The translations under genes and the position numbers were made by a program. Below, piece by piece: positions 16,530 through 25,912 of a DNA stretch of 64,000 nucleotides; within the stretch, counting starts at the first letter, position 1; the number at the start of each line of letters is the position of its first letter. This DNA comes from Opitutaceae bacterium (lineage in GTDB: Bacteria; Verrucomicrobiota; Verrucomicrobiia; Opitutales; Opitutaceae): positions 205,847 to 269,846 of the forward strand of contig JANQSC010000071.1 of assembly GCA_028284235.1 (NCBI GenBank), in the 5' to 3' direction. The notes beneath the pieces were generated by a model. The model searched no databases. It saw only the letters and a program-made list of their open reading frames with translations, and was not told the origin of the DNA.

Positions 16530-18605
16530 ATGGCGAGTCGATACAGAACGATGGTTTCGACAAAGCGGCTGGTATTCTTCTCGCTCGCTTTGATCCTGAC
16601 GAGCGTGCCGTCGGTCCTGTTCGCGGATTTTCTCTGGCGGCTCGGGTTTTCCGTCCCCAAGGGAATCTTGCTCGGACTGTTCGTCCTACTCATGGGCAAT
16701 GTCGCCTGGGGGGCGACCCACGCCATTGTCGGCTTCGCCCTGCGGCGAATCGATCGGCGGTCCGGACGAATCGAAGGTTCGATTGAAGACCTGCCGGACG
16801 ACGGTTCGCCGCTGCCACCGGTCGCCATCGCCATGCCCGTCTACAACGAAGACACTGTGCGGGTGATGGCGGGATTGCGGGCGATGTATCTTTCGCTGGA
16901 GAAAACCGGACGGCTCGAGTCGTTCGACTTCTTCGTCCTCAGCGACTCCACGGACGGAGAGAAGTGGGTGAGGGAGGAGTACCTCTGGTCCCTGCTCTGC
17001 CGCAAGCTCAAGGCCTTTGGGCGAATTCACTACCGTCGCCGAAAAACGAATACAGACAAAAAAGCCGGCAACCTGCTCGAATTTTGCCAGGACTGGGGTC
17101 GCCGCTATCGCTACATGATCACTCTGGACGCCGACTCGGTCGTAAGCGGCGAGACTTTGGTGAACCTGGTTCGGATCATGGAGCGAAATCCAGACGTGGG
17201 GATATGCCAGACCGCCCCGCGAGTGGTGTTCGGGGATTCTTTCTGGGGAAGGTTGCAACAATTCTCGAACCGCTTCTACGGGCCCGTGTTCATGGCGGGC
17301 CTCAACAGCTGGCAGCAGGGGGACGCCAACTACTGGGGCCACAACGCCATTATCCGGATGGGTCCCTTTATGGACCACTGCGCGCTTCCCGACTTGCCGG
17401 GACGCGAGCCGTTTGGCGGCAAGATCCTGAGTCATGATTTCGTAGAGGCGGCGTTGATGCGCCGAGCCGGCTACGAAGTGTGGCTAGCGGGGGAGTACGA
17501 AGGGACCTACGAGGAAGGGCCGCAAGACATGATTGAGCACGCCAAGCGCGACCGCCGCTGGTGCCAAGGAAACCTGCAACATGTCTGGCTGCTCTTCTCG
17601 CGGGGACTCATGCCAGCGAGCCGAATCCACCTCGCCAATGGAATAATGGGCTACGCCGGCTCCTTGTTCTGGCTCTTGTTTTTGGCCCTCGGCGGCATTC
17701 TCGCCTACAACCGGGAGCGAAGCGGATTGACCCTTTTGCCCGAGTCGGGGTTCGCGAATATTTGGGAACTGGGCATCGCCCAGCACGCGGTGCTGATAGC
17801 AGGAATCACTTTCGGCATTCTCTTTCTCCCTAAAATTCTCGGACTCGTCGATGGCTGGGTGACGCCCCGACGCGCCCAGTCCTTCGGGGGCAGGTGCGCC
17901 GTATTAGGAAGCGTTCTACTAGAGACGTTCCTGTCTGCCATCGTCGCCCCCGTGTTCATGCTCTACCACAGCGGTTTCGTCGTGGCGACGATGCTCGGCA
18001 AGGGAGTGACCTGGACTGCCCAAAAACGCGACTCCGGCAACGGCGTCCATTTTGTAGACGCATTCCGAGCCCACAAATTTCACATGTTGGCGGGCGTGGC
18101 GACTTGCTATCTGAGTCACGCCATTTCCCCTGCGTACGGCCTTTGGATGCTTCCCATCTGGCTCGGCCTTGCCAGCGCACCATTTGTCTCCTGGATCCTG
18201 AGCAAGCCATCGGTAGGAAATTGGCTGCGAACGGTGGGCTTGCTTCTGTCGCCCGAAGAACGTTCGCGGCCCGCCGTGCTGCAATCGATGCTCGATGGCA
18301 TGAGAGAACTCGAACGCATGGGAGAGTTTTCCGAAACGCTTACCGACTTTGAACGGGCAATCGTGGATCCCTATGTTAATGCAGTGCGAGTCGCCATGGC
18401 CCGAAAGGGCGGGGCGTCCGCCCCTCTGCCGGGCGACTTGGCGAACCGAGCCTTGAAACGCGGCGCCAGTGAGTTGAGCCCCGACGATCGCAAACAACTC
18501 TTGAACAGCCCAGAAGCGCTTTTGGGCATGTACGATCGCGTCTGGCAGGAGGATCCCGATTCGCTGCACGACTCTTGGACTCAGGCCATCGGCTCGTTCC
18601 GCTAG
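16530..18605 (+). CDS. opgH: glucans biosynthesis glucosyltransferase H
   Basis: A 691-aa membrane glucosyltransferase that polymerises UDP-glucose and moves the glucan across the inner membrane. It has two N-terminal membrane segments, then a GT2 catalytic domain (PVYNEDTVRVMAGLRAMY, LDADS at about residue 198, YWGHNAIIR, SHDFVEAALMRRAGYEVW, RRWCQGN at about 341). Several further membrane segments follow. The ATG at 16530 was chosen over a TTG 15 nt upstream. It is shorter at the N-terminus than E. coli OpgH; the preceding 191-aa ORF may account for the difference. Confidence 0.94.
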   Translation: MASRYRTMVSTKRLVFFSLALILTSVPSVLFADFLWRLGFSVPKGILLGLFVLLMGNVAWGATHAIVGFALRRIDRRSGRIEGSIEDLPDDGSPLPPVAIAMPVYNEDTVRVMAGLRAMYLSLEKTGRLESFDFFVLSDSTDGEKWVREEYLWSLLCRKLKAFGRIHYRRRKTNTDKKAGNLLEFCQDWGRRYRYMITLDADSVVSGETLVNLVRIMERNPDVGICQTAPRVVFGDSFWGRLQQFSNRFYGPVFMAGLNSWQQGDANYWGHNAIIRMGPFMDHCALPDLPGREPFGGKILSHDFVEAALMRRAGYEVWLAGEYEGTYEEGPQDMIEHAKRDRRWCQGNLQHVWLLFSRGLMPASRIHLANGIMGYAGSLFWLLFLALGGILAYNRERSGLTLLPESGFANIWELGIAQHAVLIAGITFGILFLPKILGLVDGWVTPRRAQSFGGRCAVLGSVLLETFLSAIVAPVFMLYHSGFVVATMLGKGVTWTAQKRDSGNGVHFVDAFRAHKFHMLAGVATCYLSHAISPAYGLWMLPIWLGLASAPFVSWILSKPSVGNWLRTVGLLLSPEERSRPAVLQSMLDGMRELERMGEFSETLTDFERAIVDPYVNAVRVAMARKGGASAPLPGDLANRALKRGASELSPDDRKQLLNSPEALLGMYDRVWQEDPDSLHDSWTQAIGSFR

Positions 18606-18737
18606 ATCGAGACGTAAGGATTGCGTCGATACAGCTTCTTGATCGATTCAAGTTGCGCTTATGCTCGCGCAACCAATAATCGCAAAAGGGTGGCGATCAA
18701 ATCCCCGGGTCGTTCGTCTCTCTCTTAACCTCATTAT

Positions 18738-20384
18738 ATGAAAGCCTCAGACCTTCTCGTTAAATCCCTCGAAAACGAGGGCGTAGAATATATATTCGGA
18801 ATTCCGGGCGAAGAAAATCTCGATTTTCTCAACTCCCTCAAGGACTCGACCCAGATCAAACTGGTTCTCACCCGCCACGAACAAGCGGCTGGCTTTATGG
18901 CCGCGACTTACGGCCGGTTGACGGGAAAGATGGGCGTCTGCTTGTCAACCCTTGGACCGGGAGCGACCAACTTCGTCACCGCTGCAGCGTACGCCCAGCT
19001 TGGGGCGATGCCCATGCTCATGATCGCCGGGCAGAAGCCGATCAAGGCGAGCAAACAAGGGCAATTTCAAATCGTCGACGTCGTGGGCTTGATGAAGCCG
19101 CTTACCAAGATGTCGCGCCAGATCGTAAACGGGAACAACATCCCGAGCCTCGTGCGGGAAGCGTTTCGTTTAGGCCGAGAGGAACGCCCGGGCGCGGTCT
19201 ACCTCGAATTGCCCGAGGACATTGCCAGCGAAGACGCGGAGCACGGCGTTTTCGAACCTAGCAGCGCCCGTATTCCCTTTTCCGATTCGCAGAGCGTCGA
19301 ACAAGCCGTGGATTTGATAAAGAAAGCGAAGCGACCTTTGCTGCTCATCGGGGCGGGGGCGAATCGAAAACGGACGCAGCAAGCGCTCGAGGAATTCGTC
19401 GACCAAACCGGTATGTACTTTTTCGGTACGCAGATGGGGCTCGGCGTCGTGGACGAGCGTCACGAGCGCTTTCTCGGAACTGCAGCACTCTCCGCTAAGG
19501 ACTATGTCCACTGCGCCATCGACCGGGCGGATTTGATTATCAACGTCGGGCACGATGTCGTAGAGAAACCTCCGTTCTTTATGGAGCCAGGCGGCAAACA
19601 AGTTATCCACGTCAACTTCATATCCGCTCAAGTGGACAACGTCTATTTCCCTCAGGTAGAAGTCGTCGGCGACATCGCCACTTCAATCTCAGCCATGACG
19701 GAAGCGATCGGCGACGGAAGCGCGTCTTGGGACCAGGACTACTTCAAGCGGGTGAAGGACGACGTCGAGAGCCACTTGACGGACAAAGACGACGATCCGC
19801 GTTTTCCGGTCGTGCCTCAGCGATTCGTGGCGGACACGCGCCGTGCCATGCCATCAGACGGGATCGTCTGCCTCGACAATGGAATTTACAAGGTGTGGTA
19901 CGCTCGCAACTACAAGACTCACCTCCCCAACACGCTTCTTTTAGACAACGCTCTGGCCACGATGGGGGCGGGGCTGCCTTCTGCCATGGGAGCGAAGATC
20001 GTTCATCCCGAACGGAAGGTAATGGCGGTTTGCGGCGACGGCGGGTTCATGATGAATTCGCAGGAACTGGAAACCGCTGTTCGACTGGGCTTGGATCTGG
20101 TCGTGCTCGTCCTGCGCGACAACGCCTACGGAATGATCAAGTGGAAGCAAACCGGCATGGGGTTTGAGAACTTCGGACTCGATTACGGAAACCCGGACTT
20201 CGTCAAATACGCCGAATCCTACGGAGCGCGTGGCGTGCGTGTGCAGAGTTGCGAAAGTCTCTTGCCTACCTTGAAGGAGGCGCTCGACAGCAAAGGCGTC
20301 ACGCTGGTCGAACTTCCCGTCGACTACAGCGAGAACGAGAAAGCGCTGATCGAAGAACTTGAGAAGAAGACCTGCTTGCTCTAG
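18738..20384 (+). CDS. acetolactate synthase large-subunit-like TPP enzyme
   Basis: A 548-aa thiamine-diphosphate enzyme of the acetolactate synthase/pyruvate oxidase group. The catalytic Glu (E48 in TRHEQAAGF), the STLGPGATN segment and the C-terminal TPP motif (GDGGFMMNSQ.. to ..RDNAYGMIKW, from about residue 433) are all present. There is no adjacent small regulatory subunit gene. Its partner instead is an aldehyde dehydrogenase 33 nt downstream. A catabolic or carboligase role distinct from branched-chain synthesis is therefore possible. I cannot decide the substrate. Confidence 0.85.
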   Translation: MKASDLLVKSLENEGVEYIFGIPGEENLDFLNSLKDSTQIKLVLTRHEQAAGFMAATYGRLTGKMGVCLSTLGPGATNFVTAAAYAQLGAMPMLMIAGQKPIKASKQGQFQIVDVVGLMKPLTKMSRQIVNGNNIPSLVREAFRLGREERPGAVYLELPEDIASEDAEHGVFEPSSARIPFSDSQSVEQAVDLIKKAKRPLLLIGAGANRKRTQQALEEFVDQTGMYFFGTQMGLGVVDERHERFLGTAALSAKDYVHCAIDRADLIINVGHDVVEKPPFFMEPGGKQVIHVNFISAQVDNVYFPQVEVVGDIATSISAMTEAIGDGSASWDQDYFKRVKDDVESHLTDKDDDPRFPVVPQRFVADTRRAMPSDGIVCLDNGIYKVWYARNYKTHLPNTLLLDNALATMGAGLPSAMGAKIVHPERKVMAVCGDGGFMMNSQELETAVRLGLDLVVLVLRDNAYGMIKWKQTGMGFENFGLDYGNPDFVKYAESYGARGVRVQSCESLLPTLKEALDSKGVTLVELPVDYSENEKALIEELEKKTCLL

Positions 20385-20417
20385 CGACTGTCACAATCGA
20401 CTGGAGACGCCATTCTG

Positions 20418-21797
20418 ATGAACTTGGAAGTACAATCCCCCTACGATCTAAGCGTAATCGAATCGATTCCGATGGCCGAGAATTCGGAGATCGACGGCAT
20501 GCTGGAGCGCGCCACCGCGGCGCTGCGAGATCCCTTGAGCAAGGCCAAGCGTATCGAGATCCTGGAGAAGACAATCGAGCTCGCGAAGTCGAAGGTACCA
20601 GATTTGGCGATGACCATCGCCCGGGAAGGGGGGAAGCCGTTACAGGACGCGCTGGTCGAAGTGAATCGAGGGATTGAAGGGATTCGCAACGCAATTGAAA
20701 CATTGAATACAATGGCGGGTCGCGAGATCCCGATGGGATTGAATGCCGCCTCGTCGGGACGACTCGCGTTCACAACGCATGAACCTATTGGCGTTGTGGT
20801 AGCGGTGAGCGCTTTCAACCATCCATTCAACTTGATCGTGCACCAAGTAGCGCCGGCGGTCGCGACCGGTTGCCCGGTGATCGTGAAACCCGCGGCAACC
20901 ACTCCGCTCTCTTGCCGAAATTTTGTCGACCTGCTGCGGGAGGCAGGATTGCCCGAGCCGTATTGCCAGATGGCCATTGTCGACAACGAAGGCGCGGAAG
21001 CGCTCGTCACCGACTCGCGCGTTGGCTTTTTCTCGTTCATCGGTTCGTCGCGCGTCGGCTGGCATTTGCGAAGCAAGCTGGCTCCCGGAGTTCGCTGCGC
21101 CCTCGAACACGGAGGAGCGGCTCCGGTGATTGTCGCGAGCGACGCTCCATTGGAAACGCTCGTTCCGCCATTGGTGAAAGGCGGTTTCTACCACGCCGGC
21201 CAAGTATGCGTATCCGTACAACGGATATTCGTTGAAAACTCTCTTAAGGACTCTTTCATGGAGGCGTTCTCCCATGCGGTGGGCGAACTGAAAACAGGCG
21301 ATCCAACCTCGAGCGACACCGAAGTGGGGCCATTGATTCTGCCGAGAGAAGTGGACCGCGTCGGATTGTGGGTCAGCGAAGCGATCGGAGCGGGAGCTAA
21401 GGCGATTTGCGGCGGGGCGCGGCTGTCGGAAACGTGCTACGCGCCTACGATTCTTCTCGAGCCGGACAGCGCCGCCAATGTGTCCACCCACGAGATTTTC
21501 GGGCCCGTGGTCTGTGTCTACGGCTACGATTCGATGAACGAGGCGATCGACCGGGCGAACGCACTGCCAGTCGCGTTTCAAGCCTCCGTTTTCTCCCAAG
21601 ACATCGACCGAGCGCTGCACGCGACGCGTCGACTGGACGCTGCCGCTGTCATGATCAACGACCACACCGCGTTTCGCGTCGACTGGATGCCCTTTGCGGG
21701 TCGAAAGTCTTCCGGACTCGGAACTGGCGGTATCCCGTACACCATGGAGGATATGACGCAGGAAAAGCTCGTCGTCTTGAAGTCAAAGGGGCTCTGA
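20418..21797 (+). CDS. NAD(P)-dependent aldehyde dehydrogenase
   Basis: A 459-aa aldehyde dehydrogenase superfamily enzyme that oxidises an aldehyde to an acid. General-base Glu230 (LEHGGAAPVIV) and nucleophile Cys264 (GQVCVSVQR) are in the right spacing. The SAFNHPFNL segment, HEIFGPVVCVY and the C-terminal FAGRKSSGLGTGG are intact. It is slightly shorter than typical (about 480-500) because the N-terminus is compact. It is transcribed with the TPP enzyme; together they may act on 2-oxo acid-derived aldehydes, but that is inference. Confidence 0.9.
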   Translation: MNLEVQSPYDLSVIESIPMAENSEIDGMLERATAALRDPLSKAKRIEILEKTIELAKSKVPDLAMTIAREGGKPLQDALVEVNRGIEGIRNAIETLNTMAGREIPMGLNAASSGRLAFTTHEPIGVVVAVSAFNHPFNLIVHQVAPAVATGCPVIVKPAATTPLSCRNFVDLLREAGLPEPYCQMAIVDNEGAEALVTDSRVGFFSFIGSSRVGWHLRSKLAPGVRCALEHGGAAPVIVASDAPLETLVPPLVKGGFYHAGQVCVSVQRIFVENSLKDSFMEAFSHAVGELKTGDPTSSDTEVGPLILPREVDRVGLWVSEAIGAGAKAICGGARLSETCYAPTILLEPDSAANVSTHEIFGPVVCVYGYDSMNEAIDRANALPVAFQASVFSQDIDRALHATRRLDAAAVMINDHTAFRVDWMPFAGRKSSGLGTGGIPYTMEDMTQEKLVVLKSKGL

Positions 21798-21913
21798 GTC
21801 GCCTGACTCCCTCCTGAATCTGAGTCCATCTGCAGGCTAGCGCGTAAGAGCGCGGGCCCAGGAGCGTGAAGGCTCGTCCAATCCCTCACGTACTAATCAT
21901 AAAATAATAAAAG

Positions 21914-21951
21914 AATACCCTTATTTTTTAATCTCATAAAATAAGGTTATT
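21914..21951. other. A+T-rich hairpin in the 21.8-22.06 kb gap
   Basis: The 260-nt gap between the aldehyde dehydrogenase and the next gene holds a 14-nt inverted repeat (AATACCCTTATTTT at 21914-21927, AAAATAAGGTTATT at 21938-21951, one mismatch) inside an almost pure A+T tract. It could be a terminator-like or promoter-proximal element. No gene is seen in the gap. Confidence 0.5.
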
Positions 21952-22057
21952 CACTTATTTTATTTGGATTAAATTAACTAATAAAGAGTGGTGATTTCTG
22001 AATTTAGGCTTATGCAATCCGATTTATTGAGGCAGGAATCCAACTCTTCTATCGAAA

Positions 22058-23062
22058 ATGCGCGTTCTTCTCATAGGCGACTCCCACTTTCTTGTCCCCT
22101 CTTTAGCGGAGACGCTGCTAGGGGAGGGAGTCAACGTGGCGCTTCTAGACAAAGGAGACCTTCCAATCGATCTGTCACGCGAGGTATTCCAGATTCGGGA
22201 AGATCCGGACGCCTTTGCCGGGAAGGGCAAGGAAATCCGGGATTTCGCCCCCGACACAGTGGTCTTGCTCGGGGCCAAGTCGGTCAGCCACGTCGGGGCG
22301 TTTTGCTCGTTTTTCGATTCGTTCGCCAGTCACTATGTGGTAGCCAGCAGCGCTAACGTCTACAAAGCCAACGCCACGGTTTATGGCACCGAGGAGGGGA
22401 ATTGCGACAATGCGCCGATTGTGGAAAGCGCCCCGTTACGGAAGAAACCGCTTGGAAAGGACCCCGCCAAGGACCGTTTGGCGATCGAACGCCGTTTTCT
22501 CGATTCGCCTGTGCCGACGACCGTAATGAGGCTCCCTTGCGTATACGGTCCCTACGATCGCTGCTATCGGCTGCTGCCTCAAATTTCCCGGATGCTGGAC
22601 GACCGCCCCTATATCGTGCTTCCCAAATCGCAGGCGAGTTGGCGTTGGACGCATGCTAGCGCCACCGACATCGGACGAGGGATCGGCTTGGCCACCCTAA
22701 ACGTCAAAGAGGAGAACTGCGTCTTCAATCTCGGGGAAGCCCGTACGCCCACTGCGTTCGAACGCGTGGAGCATCTCTCCAGTGTGCTGGGCTGGGAGGG
22801 CGACGTGGTTTCGCTCCCCGAAGACAGGCTGCCGCCTCACATCGTCCCTGCATGCAACTTCCACCAGCATCTCGTGCTGGACTCCGGCAAAGCCCGCAAC
22901 GAGCTCGGATATCGAGAGACTCAAGACTACTACGAGGGGCTGACGAGCGCCGTCGACTGGTACCGAGACAATCTTCCGCCCCAGTACCGAGACGCCCAGT
23001 TCAACTACGAGTCGGAAGACGCCCTCTGCGAGCAGGTAAAAGAGGCTCTGGAAGCGAACTAG
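22058..23062 (+). CDS. NAD-dependent epimerase/dehydratase-like protein, paralogue 1
   Basis: A 334-aa extended-SDR fold. The N-terminus RVLLIGDSHFL keeps only part of the usual GxxGxxG. The core has VVASSANVYKANATVYG, where epimerases have S-S-x-x-V-Y-G, then TTVMRLPCVYGPYD and SWRWTHASATDIGRG, which match epimerase substrate-domain patterns. At the expected Y-x-x-x-K position the sequence reads P-A-K-D-R followed by LAIE, so the catalytic Tyr and Lys are not visible. It may be a non-catalytic NAD-binding protein or one with a changed mechanism. The gene at 23216 is a tandem paralogue. Confidence 0.8.
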   Translation: MRVLLIGDSHFLVPSLAETLLGEGVNVALLDKGDLPIDLSREVFQIREDPDAFAGKGKEIRDFAPDTVVLLGAKSVSHVGAFCSFFDSFASHYVVASSANVYKANATVYGTEEGNCDNAPIVESAPLRKKPLGKDPAKDRLAIERRFLDSPVPTTVMRLPCVYGPYDRCYRLLPQISRMLDDRPYIVLPKSQASWRWTHASATDIGRGIGLATLNVKEENCVFNLGEARTPTAFERVEHLSSVLGWEGDVVSLPEDRLPPHIVPACNFHQHLVLDSGKARNELGYRETQDYYEGLTSAVDWYRDNLPPQYRDAQFNYESEDALCEQVKEALEAN

Positions 23063-23215
23063 GGGAAGAACCTCTGCGGCAGTTCCGATCGACGCTTCGG
23101 TAGCAAAAAGGGGGCGGATCGATCCCAAGACGCGTTTCGATTCGCTCGCCGGAATTGATCGATTAGCGCTTTTGCGCTTAAGTCATTGAGGATTTTGCTG
23201 ATATTGTATGTGACT

Positions 23216-24223
23216 ATGCGTTGTTTGATCGTAGGAGATAACCCGTTTTTCGACACCCGAATGGCCAAAGAGCTTCTCGTGTCCGGAAGCGCGGTCGCGT
23301 TAGTCGCCCCAGATCCCCCCGAAACTGCGGAAATCGCCGAGGACACCCTCCATATTCCCGGCAATGCCGATTCTCTTGCGGAAAAGAGCGCTGAAATCGC
23401 GGCATTCAGAGCGGATACGGTCATCCACTTGTCCGCTCGGCACACCAGTCACGTAGAAGCCCTGAACGGGCTGTTCAAGGACGGGTTGGAGCAGGTAATC
23501 GTCGCCAGCAGCGCCAACGTTTACAAGGCCAACGGTCTCGTTTTCCAAAGCGAACTGGGCGACCTCGACAACACGCCGATTTCCGAGAAGTCCTTGCTCC
23601 GTGAGAAGCCTTTGAACGAAGAGGGCAGTCCAGATCGCCTCGATTTAGAGCGAGCGCTGGCGAAATCCCCGCTAACCACTACGATCTTCCGCCTGCCGCC
23701 GGTGTACGGTCCGGGCGACCCCTATTATCGACTGCTGCCGCTTATGTCGCGCATGATCGAGAAACGCCCGTTTGTCATCCTGGCGGAATCGCAGTCGAGC
23801 TGGCGTTGGACGCACGCGTACGTCGCGGACGTCGTCCATGGGTTCGCTCAGGCGGCGAAGCGACCGGATTCGGCGAATCGAATTTTCAACATTGGCGAGA
23901 AGAAGGCTCCCACGATTATGGAGCGGATCCGTCACCTCGCGACCATTATCGGCTGGGAAGGGGATCTGGTCTCTTTGCCCGACGACGAAGTGCCGGCGCA
24001 CATCCTGCCGGTCGGGAACTTCGACCAAAACCTCGAACTCGACACGAGCAAGATCCGCAAGGAGATTGAATACAAGGAGGTCACCGACTACTACGACGGC
24101 CTCAACGACTCGATTCAATGGTACAAGGCGAATTTGCCCCCGCTTTACCGCGATGCGAATTTCAACTACGAGTCGGAAGACGCGCTGAAAGACCGCGTCG
24201 CTCAGGCCTTGGGTTCTGCTTAA
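23216..24223 (+). CDS. NAD-dependent epimerase/dehydratase-like protein, paralogue 2
   Basis: A 335-aa tandem paralogue of the preceding gene, with the same landmarks in the same order: CLIVGDNPFFDTRMA, ASSANVYKANGLVFQ, RLPPVYGPGDPYYRLLP, SSWRWTHAYVADVVHG, and the shared C-terminus around YESEDALKDRV. It also lacks the Y-x-x-x-K pair (G-S-P-D-R-L at that place). I chose the ATG at 23216 because it aligns with the start of paralogue 1; an in-frame ATG lies 30 nt upstream. Its stop lies 9 nt from the convergent esterase stop. Confidence 0.8.
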   Translation: MRCLIVGDNPFFDTRMAKELLVSGSAVALVAPDPPETAEIAEDTLHIPGNADSLAEKSAEIAAFRADTVIHLSARHTSHVEALNGLFKDGLEQVIVASSANVYKANGLVFQSELGDLDNTPISEKSLLREKPLNEEGSPDRLDLERALAKSPLTTTIFRLPPVYGPGDPYYRLLPLMSRMIEKRPFVILAESQSSWRWTHAYVADVVHGFAQAAKRPDSANRIFNIGEKKAPTIMERIRHLATIIGWEGDLVSLPDDEVPAHILPVGNFDQNLELDTSKIRKEIEYKEVTDYYDGLNDSIQWYKANLPPLYRDANFNYESEDALKDRVAQALGSA

Positions 24224-24232
24224 GCCTTCGGT

Positions 24233-24883
24233 CTAATTTTCGGGCTTGAGAATCGGCGCCAGGAATTCGAATACGTGCTCGGCGATCCTCTGGTGCCCTT
24301 CGCGGTTGGGGTGAATCCCGTCGCGCTGGTTGAATCGCGGATCCCCGCCCACGCCCTCGAGCAGGAAGGGGAGGAGTAGGGCGTCGACCGATTCCGCCAC
24401 GGAAGGGAACACTGCCTCGAATTCCCGCGTGTAGGCGCCGCCCAGATTCGGGGGCATGCGCATTCCAGCGATTATGATCCGCGTCTCGGGGTATTTCGCC
24501 CGTACGCGTCCCACGATATCGATCAGGTTTTTACGCGTATCCGATAATTCAATGCCGCGCAGGCCGTCGTTTCCGCCCAACGCGAGCACAAATATATCGA
24601 CCGGTTTGCGCAGCGCCCAATTCACGCGCCGCAGTCCTCCCGCGGTCGTCTCGCCACTCACTCCGGACTGGATGGCGTTCCAATCGAAGCCCTGTTCGTC
24701 GAACAACTTTTGAAGCGCATTTGGATACGCTTCTTCGAGCTCGACACCGTAGCCAGCGGTGAGACTGTCTCCGAAGAAGAGGATCGACTTGCGTTCCGCA
24801 GTATCGGCGCGGGCCTGGGAGAGTTGCGTAACCAGCGTCGCTCCTATCAAAGCCAACCCCAATACCTTCTCGCGCATAGTCAT
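24233..24883 (-). CDS. tesA: SGNH-family esterase/lysophospholipase (TesA-like)
   Basis: A 216-aa periplasmic arylesterase/thioesterase I-type enzyme. The signal peptide is VLGLALIGATLVTQLSQARA. It has block I GDSLTAGYG with the nucleophilic Ser, an LGGNDGLRG block and the C-terminal DGIHPNREGHQ with the Asp-His pair. The ATG at 24883 puts the signal peptide at the N-terminus; an earlier in-frame ATG at 24919 adds 12 basic residues. It is divergent from ybbA-ybbP, the same neighbourhood as E. coli tesA-ybbA-ybbP, which supports the assignment. Confidence 0.88.
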   Translation of the reverse strand: MTMREKVLGLALIGATLVTQLSQARADTAERKSILFFGDSLTAGYGVELEEAYPNALQKLFDEQGFDWNAIQSGVSGETTAGGLRRVNWALRKPVDIFVLALGGNDGLRGIELSDTRKNLIDIVGRVRAKYPETRIIIAGMRMPPNLGGAYTREFEAVFPSVAESVDALLLPFLLEGVGGDPRFNQRDGIHPNREGHQRIAEHVFEFLAPILKPEN

Positions 24884-24946
24884 ACTCTTGAATACACGCT
24901 CCCGAGCATTTGGTTTCAAGAGAAGATAATGCGCTTGGCTACTTTG

Positions 24947-25021
24947 GTAGGGGCGTTGCTCGCGACGCCCGCGTTAGCATATGGAATCAACCAATGCGGG
25001 CGTCGCGAGCAACGCCCCTAC
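24947..25021. repeat. REP-like palindrome, GTAGGGGCGTTGC type (copy 1)
   Basis: Arms starting GTAGGGGCGTTGCTCGCGAC and its exact reverse complement surround a loop of about 23 nt. It lies in the tesA/ybbA divergent region. The same element recurs at 28497 and 61545. Confidence 0.85.
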
Positions 25022-25231
25022 ATAGACCGCAACGATCAAACTCCAATTTCCTTGTGACTTCTCGCGGCGATCGCGCGTCGTATTCTGAAAAATTGGTTCA
25101 ATATCCGTCCACGGGAGTCAAAGACCGGAGCGCCACGCAATTCCTTGAACGGCTAAATCGTATTGCCATCGGTTCCGAGGGCGCGAGTCTGCTTGGAAAT
25201 TAGCGTAAACTTCGCCCCGTAAACGCAGTCT

Positions 25232-25912
25232 ATGAGTAGTCCTATCGTTTTAAGTCTCAACAATGTAAGCAAGTCCTTCCCCAGCGGGGAACGCGTTCTG
25301 GAGGTCTTGAAATCATCGAGTTTCAAAGCCGAGTCTGGCCAGTCCATCGCCATCGTCGGCCCGTCGGGCAGCGGGAAGACTACCTTGCTGGGTATTTGCG
25401 CCGGACTCGATACTCCCACATCGGGAAAGGTCGTCTTGAACGGTTCCACCTTGAACGACCTGAGCGAGGACGAGCGGGCCGAAATCCGCAATCAGCAGGT
25501 CGGGTTCGTCTTCCAGAACTTTCAATTGCTGCCCACCTTGACCGCCTTGGAAAACGTGATGGTCCCGCTCGAGCTGCGCGGCGAAACCCAAGCGGAAGAC
25601 GCCGCGATCGAGCTACTCGGGAAAGTGGGGCTCGCCGAGCGCGTCCATCACTACCCGGTCCAACTTTCGGGAGGGGAACAGCAGCGCGTCGCCATCGCGC
25701 GAGCCTTCATCAACCGCCCCAAAGTCCTGTTTGCGGACGAGCCGACCGGCAATCTCGATTCCGACACGAGCCACTCGATCGTCGATCTGCTGTTCGACCT
25801 GAACCGGGACGCGGGCACCACGCTTATTCTGGTCACGCACGATCGTGAACTCGCCCGCATGACCGATCAGGTGCTCCGAATTGAAAACGGCGTGGTGACC
25901 GTCGAACGATGA
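25232..25912 (+). CDS. ybbA: ABC transporter ATP-binding protein (YbbA-like)
   Basis: A 226-aa ATPase of the MacB/LolD type. Walker A GPSGSGKTTL, Q-loop NFQLLPTLTALENV, signature LSGGEQQRVAIARAF and Walker B VLFADEPTGNLD are all intact, with the H-loop in LVTHDRE. It partners the FtsX-like permease encoded next, whose start overlaps its last 4 nt. Such pairs extrude or extract lipids or peptides rather than import solutes. The pairing with tesA suggests a link to envelope lipid metabolism. Confidence 0.93.
   Translation: MSSPIVLSLNNVSKSFPSGERVLEVLKSSSFKAESGQSIAIVGPSGSGKTTLLGICAGLDTPTSGKVVLNGSTLNDLSEDERAEIRNQQVGFVFQNFQLLPTLTALENVMVPLELRGETQAEDAAIELLGKVGLAERVHHYPVQLSGGEQQRVAIARAFINRPKVLFADEPTGNLDSDTSHSIVDLLFDLNRDAGTTLILVTHDRELARMTDQVLRIENGVVTVER

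Noticed and set aside
23186..23215. Upstream in-frame ATG of the second SDR paralogue
   Set aside because: Alignment with paralogue 1 places the nucleotide-binding start at 23216; the extension has no counterpart.
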